Counted from the first letter of the stretch, positions 1 to 5,546 are shown. The stretch: 7,341 nt of DNA from an uncultured Victivallales bacterium (GCA_903834675.1 CAILKC010000679.1:1-7341), one strand, 5' to 3'. Translations and numbers: made by a program. The notes: generated from the sequence alone by a model not told the origin.

Positions 1-22
1 AAACATTGCCGCATGGCCGAAG

Positions 23-36
23 TACACTCTAGGGTA
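23..36 (+). promoter_or_regulatory. Possible -10 element for leaderless integrase mRNA
   Basis: TACACT at 23-28 fits the mycobacterial -10 pattern TANNNT and ends 7 bases before the integrase ATG at 36. Transcription would then start at or next to the A of the ATG. No Shine-Dalgarno sequence lies at a useful distance: AGGG at 31-34 is only one base from the start codon. Leaderless mRNAs are common in mycobacteria. A -35 would lie at the very edge of the window or outside it, so this is a weak call. In serine-integrase elements the attachment site often lies in this same stretch, but one end alone cannot define it. Confidence 0.3.
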
Positions 37-1580
37 TGCCGAGCAATTCCGCAGCAGAGACCCCTATCCGTGCTGGCTGTTACTGCCGGATCAGCAGCGA
101 CCCCAACGACAAACGCGAAGGTGTGAACCGTCAGCGCGACGACACTTCCGCGCTGTGCGAAGTCAAAAGCTGGCAGGTAGCCGGGTATTACATCGACAAC
201 GACCGCAGCGCATCGTCTGGCGGGGACCGCCCCGAGTGGGACCGGCTGCTGGCCGACATCAAGGCCGGGAAGATCGACGCCATCGCCGCGTGGGACCAGG
301 ACCGCGGCTGGCGCATGATGCACGAATTGGAGACGCTGCGACGGTTCTTCACCGGCCTGGGTCGGGAGATCAAGTTGGCGACCACCGGACAGGGCGACAT
401 CGACCTCTACAGCCCTACCGGAGTGCTGACCGCCCAGATCAAGACCGCGGTGTCCGAGCACGAGATAGCCATGATGCGGGTCCGCCAGCGCCGCGCGGCC
501 CGCCAGCGCGCCGATCAGGGTCGCCCGAAGTGGCGCAGGGCATTCGGGTACGTCCCGTACACCGGGATCAAGCAAGACGGGACCAAGCAGGACGACGACG
601 GTATGCGGCTGCTCGATCCGGTGACCGCGCCGTTGGTGCAGGAGGCATACGCCGCGATCATCGCGGGCGCATCGCTCAACGACGTGTGCCGGATGCTGAA
701 CAGCCGGGAGGCTTACGGGCTGACCGGCAGGCCCTGGACGCCGACGACGGTAAGCATGTTCCTGCGGTCGCCGCGCAATGCCGGCCTGCGTTCCCACACT
801 GACACCGCCACCGGAGTGACCGAGATCGTCGGTAAGGGCACGTGGCCGGGGATCGTGACCGAGAAGACCTGGCGGTCAGCGCAGTACGTTTTCAGCGCGC
901 CCGGGCGGGCACCGGGCCGCAAGTCGGTGCGCAAGCACTTCCTGACCGGGGTGATGCGGTGCGGCAAGTGCGCCGCCGCGGGTGTCGATGCTCGACTGTC
1001 GGGTCAGTGGATCATGCACAAGACCGGCGGCAAAGCGGGACGCCCACCGGCCGGGCAGCAAAAAGAACCCCACCCCGGGCAGGTCGCCCACTCGATCACC
1101 TACGCCTGCAAGACATGCCGCGGCTGCTCGATCCGCGCCGAGCTTGTCGAGCCGTTCCTCGTCGCAGCCATTGGGAGGCGGCTGGCCGAACCTGACGCCG
1201 TGGACCTGTTGCGGGCCGAGGCTCACGACGAGGCCGACTCCGAGAGGATGCGCCTGGAGAAGTCGAACCTGTATATCCGCCTCGACGAGATCGCCATCGA
1301 GCGGGCGCAAGGGCTGATGACTGGACAGCAGGTGCAGACCGCCAACGCCTACATACAGGCGCAGATCACGGCCATCGAGGCCCAGGAGCGCGACGCCGAA
1401 CGGGTGCGGGTGTTCGACGGCATCCCACTGGGCACCGAGGAGGCCGTTGACGCCGTCAACCACCTGACACCGGACCGGTTCCGCGCGGTGCTGGCGCTTC
1501 TGGCTACGGTGACGATTGCCCCGGTCGGCAAGGGCGGCAAGACATTCAGGGACGAGCGGATCGGGGTGGACTGGCAGTGA
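36..1580 (+). CDS. int: Large serine integrase, phiRv1 type
   Basis: Site-specific recombinase of the large serine family, 514 residues, which joins attP and attB and, with an excisionase, reverses this. The catalytic domain opens with Y16-C-R18-I-S20; S20 is the predicted nucleophile. NRQRDD (31-36) and W86-DQDR90-GW-R93 match the resolvase-fold active-site arginines; the usual Leu after the first Arg is Gly91. A recombinase domain follows (RAFGYVP near 168-174, PGRAPGRKSVRK near 289-300). The zinc ribbon uses C309/C312 and C358/C361, and a coiled coil spans about 400-455. The C-terminal stretch VFDGIPLGT...LTPDRFRAVL closely resembles phiRv1 integrase Rv1586c as I recall it. That protein is about 469 residues; much of the extra length here is a Gly/Pro/Lys-rich loop at about 326-352 between the cysteine pairs. 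Start ATG 36 gives the usual short lead before the catalytic motif. It overlaps the next gene by GTGA. Confidence 0.96.
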   Translation: MPSNSAAETPIRAGCYCRISSDPNDKREGVNRQRDDTSALCEVKSWQVAGYYIDNDRSASSGGDRPEWDRLLADIKAGKIDAIAAWDQDRGWRMMHELETLRRFFTGLGREIKLATTGQGDIDLYSPTGVLTAQIKTAVSEHEIAMMRVRQRRAARQRADQGRPKWRRAFGYVPYTGIKQDGTKQDDDGMRLLDPVTAPLVQEAYAAIIAGASLNDVCRMLNSREAYGLTGRPWTPTTVSMFLRSPRNAGLRSHTDTATGVTEIVGKGTWPGIVTEKTWRSAQYVFSAPGRAPGRKSVRKHFLTGVMRCGKCAAAGVDARLSGQWIMHKTGGKAGRPPAGQQKEPHPGQVAHSITYACKTCRGCSIRAELVEPFLVAAIGRRLAEPDAVDLLRAEAHDEADSERMRLEKSNLYIRLDEIAIERAQGLMTGQQVQTANAYIQAQITAIEAQERDAERVRVFDGIPLGTEEAVDAVNHLTPDRFRAVLALLATVTIAPVGKGGKTFRDERIGVDWQ

Positions 1581-2149
1581 GCGACGACGACGACCGACCC
1601 CCCGCGATACGTGCACTGGACTGGCATGCGCAGCGCGCCGCCGCGGTCGAGGCGGGAAGCCGTTCGTCGTTTGACCGGCCGCACTTCCTCATCGTCTGCG
1701 ACCACGGTCACCGTGGTGACCACGCCGAGTGCGATCACCGGACCGGGTGCCGCCTGGTCGATCCGGTCGCAACACTTCCGTGGTTCCCGGGAAGTCAACA
1801 GTGGTGGGCCGCCGAGGCTGTCAACACCGACACCGTGATCGTGTGGCCCAGGACTGGCGACGCCGAGGTGGGCAGCGATCCCTGGGCCGTGCAGGGCGAC
1901 CCCGAGCCCGAGGGCGGCGACCCCAACTATGAGTCCATCGACATCCGCTGCCGCGCCGCTGATTGCCGCACCTGGGATCTGCGCTGCGCCAACGACGAAG
2001 CCCTACAGAGGGTGCTCAACGGCGTGATAGATCTGATCGTCACTCGCCCCGACTTCGCCGCGGTCTACGCGCCGTCAGTGAACAACTCGCGGATCGTGGT
2101 GACCTTGCAGGGGTTGCACGTCGCACAGAAACACGTCACCGCGCGCTGA
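1577..2149 (+). CDS. Cys/His-rich protein, Rv1585c-like
   Basis: Protein of 190 residues with no assignable function, starting at a GTG that overlaps the integrase stop (GTGA, 1577-1580), so probably translated by coupling to it. The N-terminus is acidic (DDDD at 3-6). A Cys/His cluster follows: C41-D-H43-G-H45, H49, C52-D-H54, C58, after a hydrophobic strand (FLIV, 37-40). A second Cys group is C125, C130 and C137. These could bind a metal, but the spacing fits no finger I recognise. The motif LIVCDHG plus its place between integrase and excisionase matches my memory of Rv1585c in phiRv1. A gene kept between int and xis might help or restrain recombination, but that is inference. There are no membrane segments or signal peptide. 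Confidence 0.85.
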   Translation: MSDDDDRPPAIRALDWHAQRAAAVEAGSRSSFDRPHFLIVCDHGHRGDHAECDHRTGCRLVDPVATLPWFPGSQQWWAAEAVNTDTVIVWPRTGDAEVGSDPWAVQGDPEPEGGDPNYESIDIRCRAADCRTWDLRCANDEALQRVLNGVIDLIVTRPDFAAVYAPSVNNSRIVVTLQGLHVAQKHVTAR

Positions 2150-2169
2150 CCCGCTGCGGCGTGATCCGC

Positions 2170-2178
2170 TGCTAAGGT
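2170..2178 (+). promoter_or_regulatory. Candidate extended -10 promoter upstream of excisionase
   Basis: TGCTAAGGT is a full TGN-TANNNT extended -10 element, which can act in mycobacteria without a good -35. I see no convincing -35 at 16-18 bases upstream. A start near 2184-2186 would give a leader of about 50 bases holding the whole inverted repeat 2196-2234. It would drive the excisionase and the replication genes separately from the integrase. Confidence 0.35.
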
Positions 2179-2195
2179 AAAACGCGATCCGGTAT

Positions 2196-2234
2196 TTCAA
2201 TTCCCGGCAGGCTTTGACATGCCTAGGAATTGAA
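2196..2234 (+). promoter_or_regulatory. Inverted repeat covering the excisionase ribosome binding site
   Basis: TTCAATTCC (2196-2204) and GGAATTGAA (2226-2234) are perfect 9-base inverted arms. Inside them AGGC (2209-2212) pairs with GCCT (2221-2224), leaving an 8-base loop. The right arm contains most of the Shine-Dalgarno AGGA (2225-2228) and runs to the base before the TTG start at 2235. As RNA it would hide the ribosome binding site; as DNA it could be an operator for a dimeric repressor. The arms are AT-rich in a GC-rich window, which fits an operator. Confidence 0.65.
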
Positions 2235-2456
2235 TTGTCCGACCTTCGCCATCACGGCGCTAAAGTTGCCGCTCTCACCCGCTCCCGCACACCCGACGAC
2301 CCGGTGCTGGTCGACGCCCGGCGGGCACTCGAAATCGCCCAAAACAACTCCCGCATCGACGCGTTGATTGCCGCGGCCACGCCGCTGACCGACGAGCAGC
2401 GCACCCGCTTGGCCGAACTGCTTAAGCCCGTCCGCATTGGCGGTGCGACCGGATGA
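2235..2456 (+). CDS. xis: Excisionase / recombination directionality factor, phiRv1 Xis (Rv1584c) homologue
   Basis: Small protein of 73 residues that should switch the serine integrase from integration to excision. I recognise the phiRv1 excisionase pattern: an N-terminal HHGAKVAALTRSR block (about residues 5-17), then DDPVLVDARR, and a C-terminal LTDEQRTRLAELLKPVR segment. phiRv1 Xis (Rv1584c) has, as I recall, the same 73-residue length and near-identical end blocks. The start is TTG 2235, because AGGA at 2225-2228 lies 6 bases upstream and the resulting length matches the family. An earlier in-frame TTG at 2214 has no such site and lies inside the hairpin loop. The middle third differs most from phiRv1, as expected if specificity is set by the partner integrase. 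The gene is controlled by the inverted repeat before it and overlaps the next gene by ATGA. Confidence 0.85.
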   Translation: MSDLRHHGAKVAALTRSRTPDDPVLVDARRALEIAQNNSRIDALIAAATPLTDEQRTRLAELLKPVRIGGATG

Positions 2457-2623
2457 CCAGACGAAGAAGCCCGGCCGTTTCCGACCGGGCCACCTCGACA
2501 CCCTCATGTGCTGATGCCGAGTCTACTGCCACCCGCTGCCAGCGGTGCCGTCGTCGGGTTTGGGCCGTTCGCAGTGTCGCGCGCTGCGCTGGGCCCGTCT
2601 GTTACCGGGTGGTCAGCGCGTGA
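2453..2623 (+). CDS. Small zinc-finger protein, DUF6011-like
   Basis: A 56-residue reading frame that starts at an ATG inside the excisionase stop (ATGA, 2453-2456) and ends at a TGA overlapping the next start (GTGA, 2620-2623). The double overlap and the motif make it a real gene despite its size. The C-terminal half reads C29-x2-C32-R-R-R-V, then S41-V-A-R-C45-A-GPV-C50, like the small DUF6011 zinc-ribbon proteins of actinobacteria and their phages (C-x2-C ... S-x-x-G-x-GPVC). The N-terminus is basic (TRRRS). Cys45 sits where the family often has Gly. The role is unknown; nucleic-acid or protein binding is plausible. A GC-rich hairpin (GCCCGG 2469-2474, CCGGGC 2485-2490) lies in its 5' part and could alternatively act as a weak terminator after the excisionase. 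Confidence 0.75.
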   Translation: MTRRRSPAVSDRATSTPSCADAESTATRCQRCRRRVWAVRSVARCAGPVCYRVVSA

Positions 2624-3162
2624 ACGCCGCCGAATTGGCCCGCCGCGGTGCGGAATTGGCCCGGGGCCGCAGGCACGCCGCCGCGCAGTTGCCGCCCGTT
2701 GGCCCGCCGCCGGCCGCCGAGTTGCTGATGGTTGGGGCCCTGCTGTGGCCGAGGCCCGGCCTTGACCCCGGGCCGGTGCTGGCCCTGGTGGCCGACGACG
2801 ACGTGGCCGACCCGGCGCTGGCCCAACTGCTCGGCGTCATTCGCTCGATGGTCTACGCCCACGAGTCGCTCGGCCCGGCAATAGTCCTCGATGAGCTCAC
2901 CCGCAGCGATGGGGCGGGCGGCCCGGTTGCCGACCGACTGCTGCAAGCGACCACTTGCGGGGCGGTTCCCGATGCGGTGCGCGGATACGCGGCCGCCGTG
3001 GTGGCTGCCAGCCTGCGCCGCCGCGTGGAGTCGGCCGGTAACGCGCTGACCGAGGCCGCCGCGCAGTTGCATGAGGATGAGCTCGCGCCGTTGGCTCAGC
3101 GGGCCGCCGCTGCCGTGGTCGATTGCGCCGCCCGCCTCGAGCGTCTGCGGGGTGAGCGATGA
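2620..3162 (+). CDS. DnaB N-terminal-domain-like replication protein
   Basis: Protein of 180 residues from GTG 2620, which overlaps the previous stop (GTGA). Residues about 32-145 follow the layout of the DnaB helicase N-terminal domain, the part that packs the hexamer collar and contacts primase: AELLMVGALLWP (32-43), a segment on residues lost and remaining (DVADPALAQLLGVIRSM), a VLDELTR stretch, a LLQATTCGAVPDAVRGYAAAV segment and the RRRVESAGNALTEAA helix. No Walker motif is present, so it is not an ATPase itself. The separate ATPase is encoded directly after it, overlapping by ATGA (3159-3162), which suggests the two products act together. Residues 5-18 hold a 7-residue tandem repeat (AELARRG / AELARGR). 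Alternatively it is a helicase loader or primase partner. The fold assignment is from pattern, not from a search. Confidence 0.75.
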   Translation: MNAAELARRGAELARGRRHAAAQLPPVGPPPAAELLMVGALLWPRPGLDPGPVLALVADDDVADPALAQLLGVIRSMVYAHESLGPAIVLDELTRSDGAGGPVADRLLQATTCGAVPDAVRGYAAAVVAASLRRRVESAGNALTEAAAQLHEDELAPLAQRAAAAVVDCAARLERLRGER

Positions 3163-4247
3163 GCTACGCCGAGGCGTACATCAGCGATGCCGACTATCAG
3201 CCGCCCACCGAGCCGACCGATTACTGGCCCGGGGAGGAACAGCCAAGCCGCAGCAACGGGTCACGCACTGTTGACGACCAGGGCGACGGTGACCACTCGC
3301 CGCAGTGCCCGCCGCTGAGTTCTGCGCTGCTGACCCGCTCGGCGCTGCGGGACCTACCCGACCCCGCTCCGCTCATCGACGGCGTACTCGACCAGGGAAC
3401 CGTTGCGCTGCTCTACGGGCGGTGGGGCACCGGCAAGAGTTTCGTAGGCCTCGATTGGGCCGCGAGCATTGCCACCGGCCGACCGTGGCAGGGACGGCGA
3501 ACCGAGCAGCGTCGGGTCCTCTACGTCGCCGCCGAGGGCGCCTACGGGCTCAAGGGCCGCCTCGATGCGTGGGAGGTGGGCTGGCAGACCGAGATCCACG
3601 ACGGCGCCCTCGACATTCTCCCGCGCCCGGTCAATCTCACCCGCGGCCGTGACGCCGTGGAACTGGCCGCACTGATCGGCGAACGCGACTACGGCCTAGT
3701 GGTGCTCGACACGCTGGCCCGCTGCATGGTTGGCGCCGACGAGAACAGCGCCAAGGACTGCGGCGAAGTGGTCGACACCCTGGTGCGCCTGCGGGAGCAG
3801 ACCGCCGGCGGCCGTGCGGTGATCCTCGGCGTTCATCACACCGGCAAGGACGGCAAGACGTTCCGCGGCTCGTCGGTGTTCGAGGCTGGCGCTGACACCG
3901 TGTACTCGCTGAACCGCGATGACGGCGTGATCGTGCTCGACCGCGAGAAGCGAAAAGACGGGCCGAAAACCGACCGCCACCAACTCAAGATCGACGCCAT
4001 ACCGGACACCGGAAGCTGCGTGATTTCCCTCCACCGAGGGGTGGAGAAACCACCCCGCGCACAGGCACTTTTCGCCACCTTCCTCCACTATTTCTCCACA
4101 ACCGGAGCAACGAAGTCCGAACTGCGTGCGGTCGCCGAACTGACAGACGGCACGTTCTATCGCGCACTGTCTGACCTGGTGCAATCCGGCGATTTGGTCA
4201 ATGAGGGAACCGCAAAGCGGCCGTTCTACCGGGCGGTACAGCCGTGA
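3159..4247 (+). CDS. RepA/AAA_25-type ATPase, putative replicative helicase
   Basis: RecA-fold ATPase of 362 residues, of the type found as RepA helicase in RSF1010-like plasmids and as AAA_25 proteins in mobile elements; it should unwind DNA at the element's origin. Residues 1-60 are polar and probably disordered. The core starts near DGVLDQGTVALLYG. Walker A is GRWGTGKS (87-94, K93), YVAAEG follows at about 125-130, Walker B is GLVVLD (179-184) with D184, and the HHTGK motif (226-230) is typical of this group. A FRGSS segment follows at about 234-238. The C-terminal 65 residues look like a winged helix (TKSELRAVAELTDGTFYRALSDLVQSG), fit for DNA binding. Its start ATG overlaps the DnaB-N-like gene (ATGA), and its stop overlaps the next start (GTGA). 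Its last 220 bases carry hexamer repeats that continue downstream, so it may bind its own coding region. Confidence 0.9.
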   Translation: MSYAEAYISDADYQPPTEPTDYWPGEEQPSRSNGSRTVDDQGDGDHSPQCPPLSSALLTRSALRDLPDPAPLIDGVLDQGTVALLYGRWGTGKSFVGLDWAASIATGRPWQGRRTEQRRVLYVAAEGAYGLKGRLDAWEVGWQTEIHDGALDILPRPVNLTRGRDAVELAALIGERDYGLVVLDTLARCMVGADENSAKDCGEVVDTLVRLREQTAGGRAVILGVHHTGKDGKTFRGSSVFEAGADTVYSLNRDDGVIVLDREKRKDGPKTDRHQLKIDAIPDTGSCVISLHRGVEKPPRAQALFATFLHYFSTTGATKSELRAVAELTDGTFYRALSDLVQSGDLVNEGTAKRPFYRAVQP

Positions 4248-4331
4248 CCGCTCTCCACGTTCTCCACAGTTCTCCACCCGAGTCACATTTTCTCCGCCAC
4301 TCCACCCCTCCTACGGAGTGGAGGGGTGGAG
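4029..4331. repeat. CTCCAC hexamer cluster, candidate iteron origin
   Basis: Ten copies of CTCCAC or its complement GTGGAG lie in 303 bases. Starts: 4029, 4083, 4094, 4253, 4262, 4272 and 4300 on +; 4041, 4318 and 4326 on -. Four are extended to TTCTCCAC (4092, 4260, 4270 and, reversed, 4041-4048). CTCCGC at 4292 is a near copy. Several are about 9-11 bases apart, so they face one side of the helix. I saw one other copy in the window (3025-3030). A modest T-run (4287-4291) is the nearest easy-melting stretch. The position beside a replication ATPase gene suits an origin. Other readings are an operator array or a terminator. Confidence 0.6.
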
Positions 4332-4525
4332 GAAGTGCAGCGGCGGAAGTGGTGGAAACAGAGGCGAACCGCAGCGGTGTGCAACCGAGCAGTCCCGTGG
4401 CGCACGCCGCCTATCGGGCTGGTCTGTGTATCGACTGCCGACTCCTGCCGTACTCCGCGGGCCGACCGCGGTGCAACCACTGCCATGCCATCCATGCCAA
4501 CCACAACCCCGAAGGACAACCATGA
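4244..4525 (+). CDS. Small zinc-knuckle protein
   Basis: Reading frame of 93 residues from GTG 4244 (GTGA overlap with the ATPase gene) to a TGA overlapping the next ATG (ATGA, 4522-4525). The C-terminal part is convincing: C62-x2-C65-x11-C77-x2-C80 within LCIDCRLLPYSAGRPRCNHC, a small treble-clef or zinc-ribbon type. The first 35 residues (HVLHSSPP..., STPPTEWRGGG) are encoded by the repeat array 4253-4331 and look imposed by it, so translation may really begin later. In-frame GTGs at 4349, 4352 and 4379 are options but none has a clear ribosome binding site. The function is unknown; DNA binding or partner binding is plausible. The Cys spacing is the same as in the 70-residue protein at 5060. 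Confidence 0.65.
   Translation: MTALHVLHSSPPESHFLRHSTPPTEWRGGGSAAAEVVETEANRSGVQPSSPVAHAAYRAGLCIDCRLLPYSAGRPRCNHCHAIHANHNPEGQP
4300..4331 (+). terminator. 12-base inverted repeat, terminator-like or origin hairpin
   Basis: CTCCACCCCTCC (4300-4311) pairs perfectly with GGAGGGGTGGAG (4320-4331) around an 8-base loop. A competing fold pairs CCACTCC (4297-4303) with GGAGTGG (4315-4321). There is no T-run after it. It lies in the hexamer cluster, so it may be part of the origin and not a terminator. Confidence 0.45.
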
Positions 4526-4788
4526 CCATCTCGTCCGACTTCCCGGTCCTCGACGCCGACCGCACCACCGACACCGCCGAGGTCGGCCGCCACATCTGCG
4601 ACGTGTTCGCGCCCTTAGAGCCGCGCATCCCCGAGACCGACGACTGGGTGGCAATGCCGCTGCGGCTGGCCTACTCCCAGGCGGCCGGCTGGTATCTGGA
4701 AGTCGGCCCGTACGACCTGGACCGCGCCGACATCGAAGTGCTGCGGGCCGCCATCACCGCCTATGACGCCGCGGTGGGCCGCCGATGA
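4522..4788 (+). CDS. Conserved-looking acidic hypothetical protein
   Basis: Protein of 88 residues; ATG 4522 was chosen over the longer upstream-open frame because AGGA (4513-4516) lies 5 bases before it and its ATGA overlap fits the operon pattern. It is acidic, with the segments VFAPLEPRIPETDDWVAMPL (about 30-49) and YLEVGPYDLDRADIEVLRAA (about 59-78), ending AVGRR. No enzyme motif, membrane segment or Cys cluster is visible. I do not recognise a named family, although the type (a DDWVAMPLRLA core and a YDLD...LR tail) is familiar from mycobacterial prophages. It ends by ATGA overlap with the WhiB-like gene, so the two are co-translated. An interaction role is possible but not shown. Confidence 0.8.
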   Translation: MTISSDFPVLDADRTTDTAEVGRHICDVFAPLEPRIPETDDWVAMPLRLAYSQAAGWYLEVGPYDLDRADIEVLRAAITAYDAAVGRR

Positions 4789-5063
4789 CCGCCGCCACCC
4801 TGGCCGTGATGCTCGGTACGCCCCCGAACCTCGACGGCGCCCGGTGCGTCGGGCGGTGGTCGGTGTTCGACGACCGCGGCCCCGACGATCCCGGCGGCCC
4901 CGACCTGACCGCCGCGGCGCTGCGCTTGTGCGCGACATGCCCGGCCCTGATCGCCTGCGGGCAGTGGGTTGATGCTCTGCCGCCCGGGCGTCGGCCGTCC
5001 GGTGTCGTGGCCGGGCGGGTGCGCCGGTTCACACCCCAACGGCGGGAGGGTGTCGCGTCGTGA
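4785..5063 (+). CDS. WhiB-like iron-sulfur regulator
   Basis: Protein of 92 residues with the WhiB signature: four cysteines C21 ... C49-x2-C52-x5-C58, which in this family hold a 4Fe-4S cluster, followed by the turn PSGVVAGR (71-78) in the place of the usual G-[VI]-W-G-G turn, and a basic tail (RVRRFTPQRR) that would touch DNA or the sigma factor. WhiB proteins are confined to actinobacteria and their phages and act through the housekeeping sigma factor. Phage members such as the TM4 protein can repress host whiB genes and block superinfection (family knowledge). Trp is replaced in the turn, so the sigma contact may differ. The start ATG overlaps the upstream stop (ATGA), and the stop overlaps the next start (GTGA). 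It may control the element's own genes or the host or helper phage. Confidence 0.88.
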   Translation: MTAATLAVMLGTPPNLDGARCVGRWSVFDDRGPDDPGGPDLTAAALRLCATCPALIACGQWVDALPPGRRPSGVVAGRVRRFTPQRREGVAS

Positions 5064-5272
5064 TTGCCATGCGCCCGCTCTGTGTGACGTGTTTCCGCCA
5101 GCCCCGCGAGCCTGGTAGCGCCCGGTGCTCGGACTGTGGTCCCGGCCGGATCAGGCCCGTACGGCCACCGGCACGACCTACCCGCCCACTTACCCCGATG
5201 GATCATGCCGCCGAACTGCTCGGTGACAACGACATCAACACCGAGGAGAACTCCAACCATGACACCCGATAA
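5060..5272 (+). CDS. Small zinc-ribbon protein
   Basis: Protein of 70 residues from GTG 5060 (GTGA overlap with the WhiB-like gene); an ATG at 5069 is an alternative start. The motif C8-x2-C11-x11-C23-x2-C26 is a zinc ribbon or knuckle, followed by a Pro/Arg-rich stretch (RIRPVRPPARPTRPLTP, about 29-45) and an acidic tail (LLGDNDINTEE). The Cys spacing equals that of the 93-residue protein at 4244, so the two may be related. It may bind nucleic acid through the basic part, but this is inference. The 3' end overlaps the next gene by 14 bases, which contain that gene's ATG. Confidence 0.7.
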   Translation: MIAMRPLCVTCFRQPREPGSARCSDCGPGRIRPVRPPARPTRPLTPMDHAAELLGDNDINTEENSNHDTR

Positions 5273-5546
5273 GCGCGGGCCGCTGGCCGCCCTGACCTAC
5301 GCGACGAACTCCGAGCACCGCACCGAGGAATCGTTGTCAGATGCCGTGAAGGTTCACGCCGCCGGGCTGGACCGTGGGCGGCTGCTGCGACTGCTGCACT
5401 CGCTGCTGTGGCTCTACGGCGACTCATGCCGTGCCGTCGACAAGCTGACCGGCGCCCTGGAGCGGACCGCGGGAACCGGCTCGGCGCAGCGGATCTCGCG
5501 CAAGCTCGACGGCGACAACCCCGGAACCGTCACCGATGGCGCGTAG
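5259..5546 (+). CDS. Hypothetical helical protein
   Basis: Protein of 95 residues from ATG 5259, with a GAGGAG site (5243-5248) 10 bases upstream, inside the end of the previous gene. An earlier in-frame ATG at 5136 would overlap that gene far more. The middle is an amphipathic to hydrophobic helix (GRLLRLLHSLLWLYGDSC, about 39-56), too broken by charge to be a clear membrane span. The tail is polar. I recognise no family. Its place just before the capsid region would suit a small packaging or assembly helper, but nothing in the sequence proves that. Confidence 0.7.
   Translation: MTPDKRGPLAALTYATNSEHRTEESLSDAVKVHAAGLDRGRLLRLLHSLLWLYGDSCRAVDKLTGALERTAGTGSAQRISRKLDGDNPGTVTDGA

Noticed and set aside
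876..1616. 246-residue open frame on the - strand within the integrase gene
   Set aside because: It covers the integrase zinc ribbon and coiled coil, which are plainly coded on the + strand; the product has no family features.
2214..2219. TTGACA as a -35 promoter element
   Set aside because: No TANNNT lies 16-18 bases downstream, and the site is in the loop of the hairpin before xis.
2469..2490. Intrinsic terminator ending the excisionase transcript
   Set aside because: It lies inside a well-supported 56-residue gene, has a 10-base loop and no T-run; kept only as a possible secondary control element.
4253..4331. CRISPR array
   Set aside because: Repeat units are only 6-8 bases with very short, uneven gaps and both orientations; no cas genes.
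4201..4521. In-frame extension upstream of the 88-residue gene
   Set aside because: It runs through the ATPase end and the hexamer cluster; ATG 4522 has AGGA at the right distance and the usual ATGA overlap.
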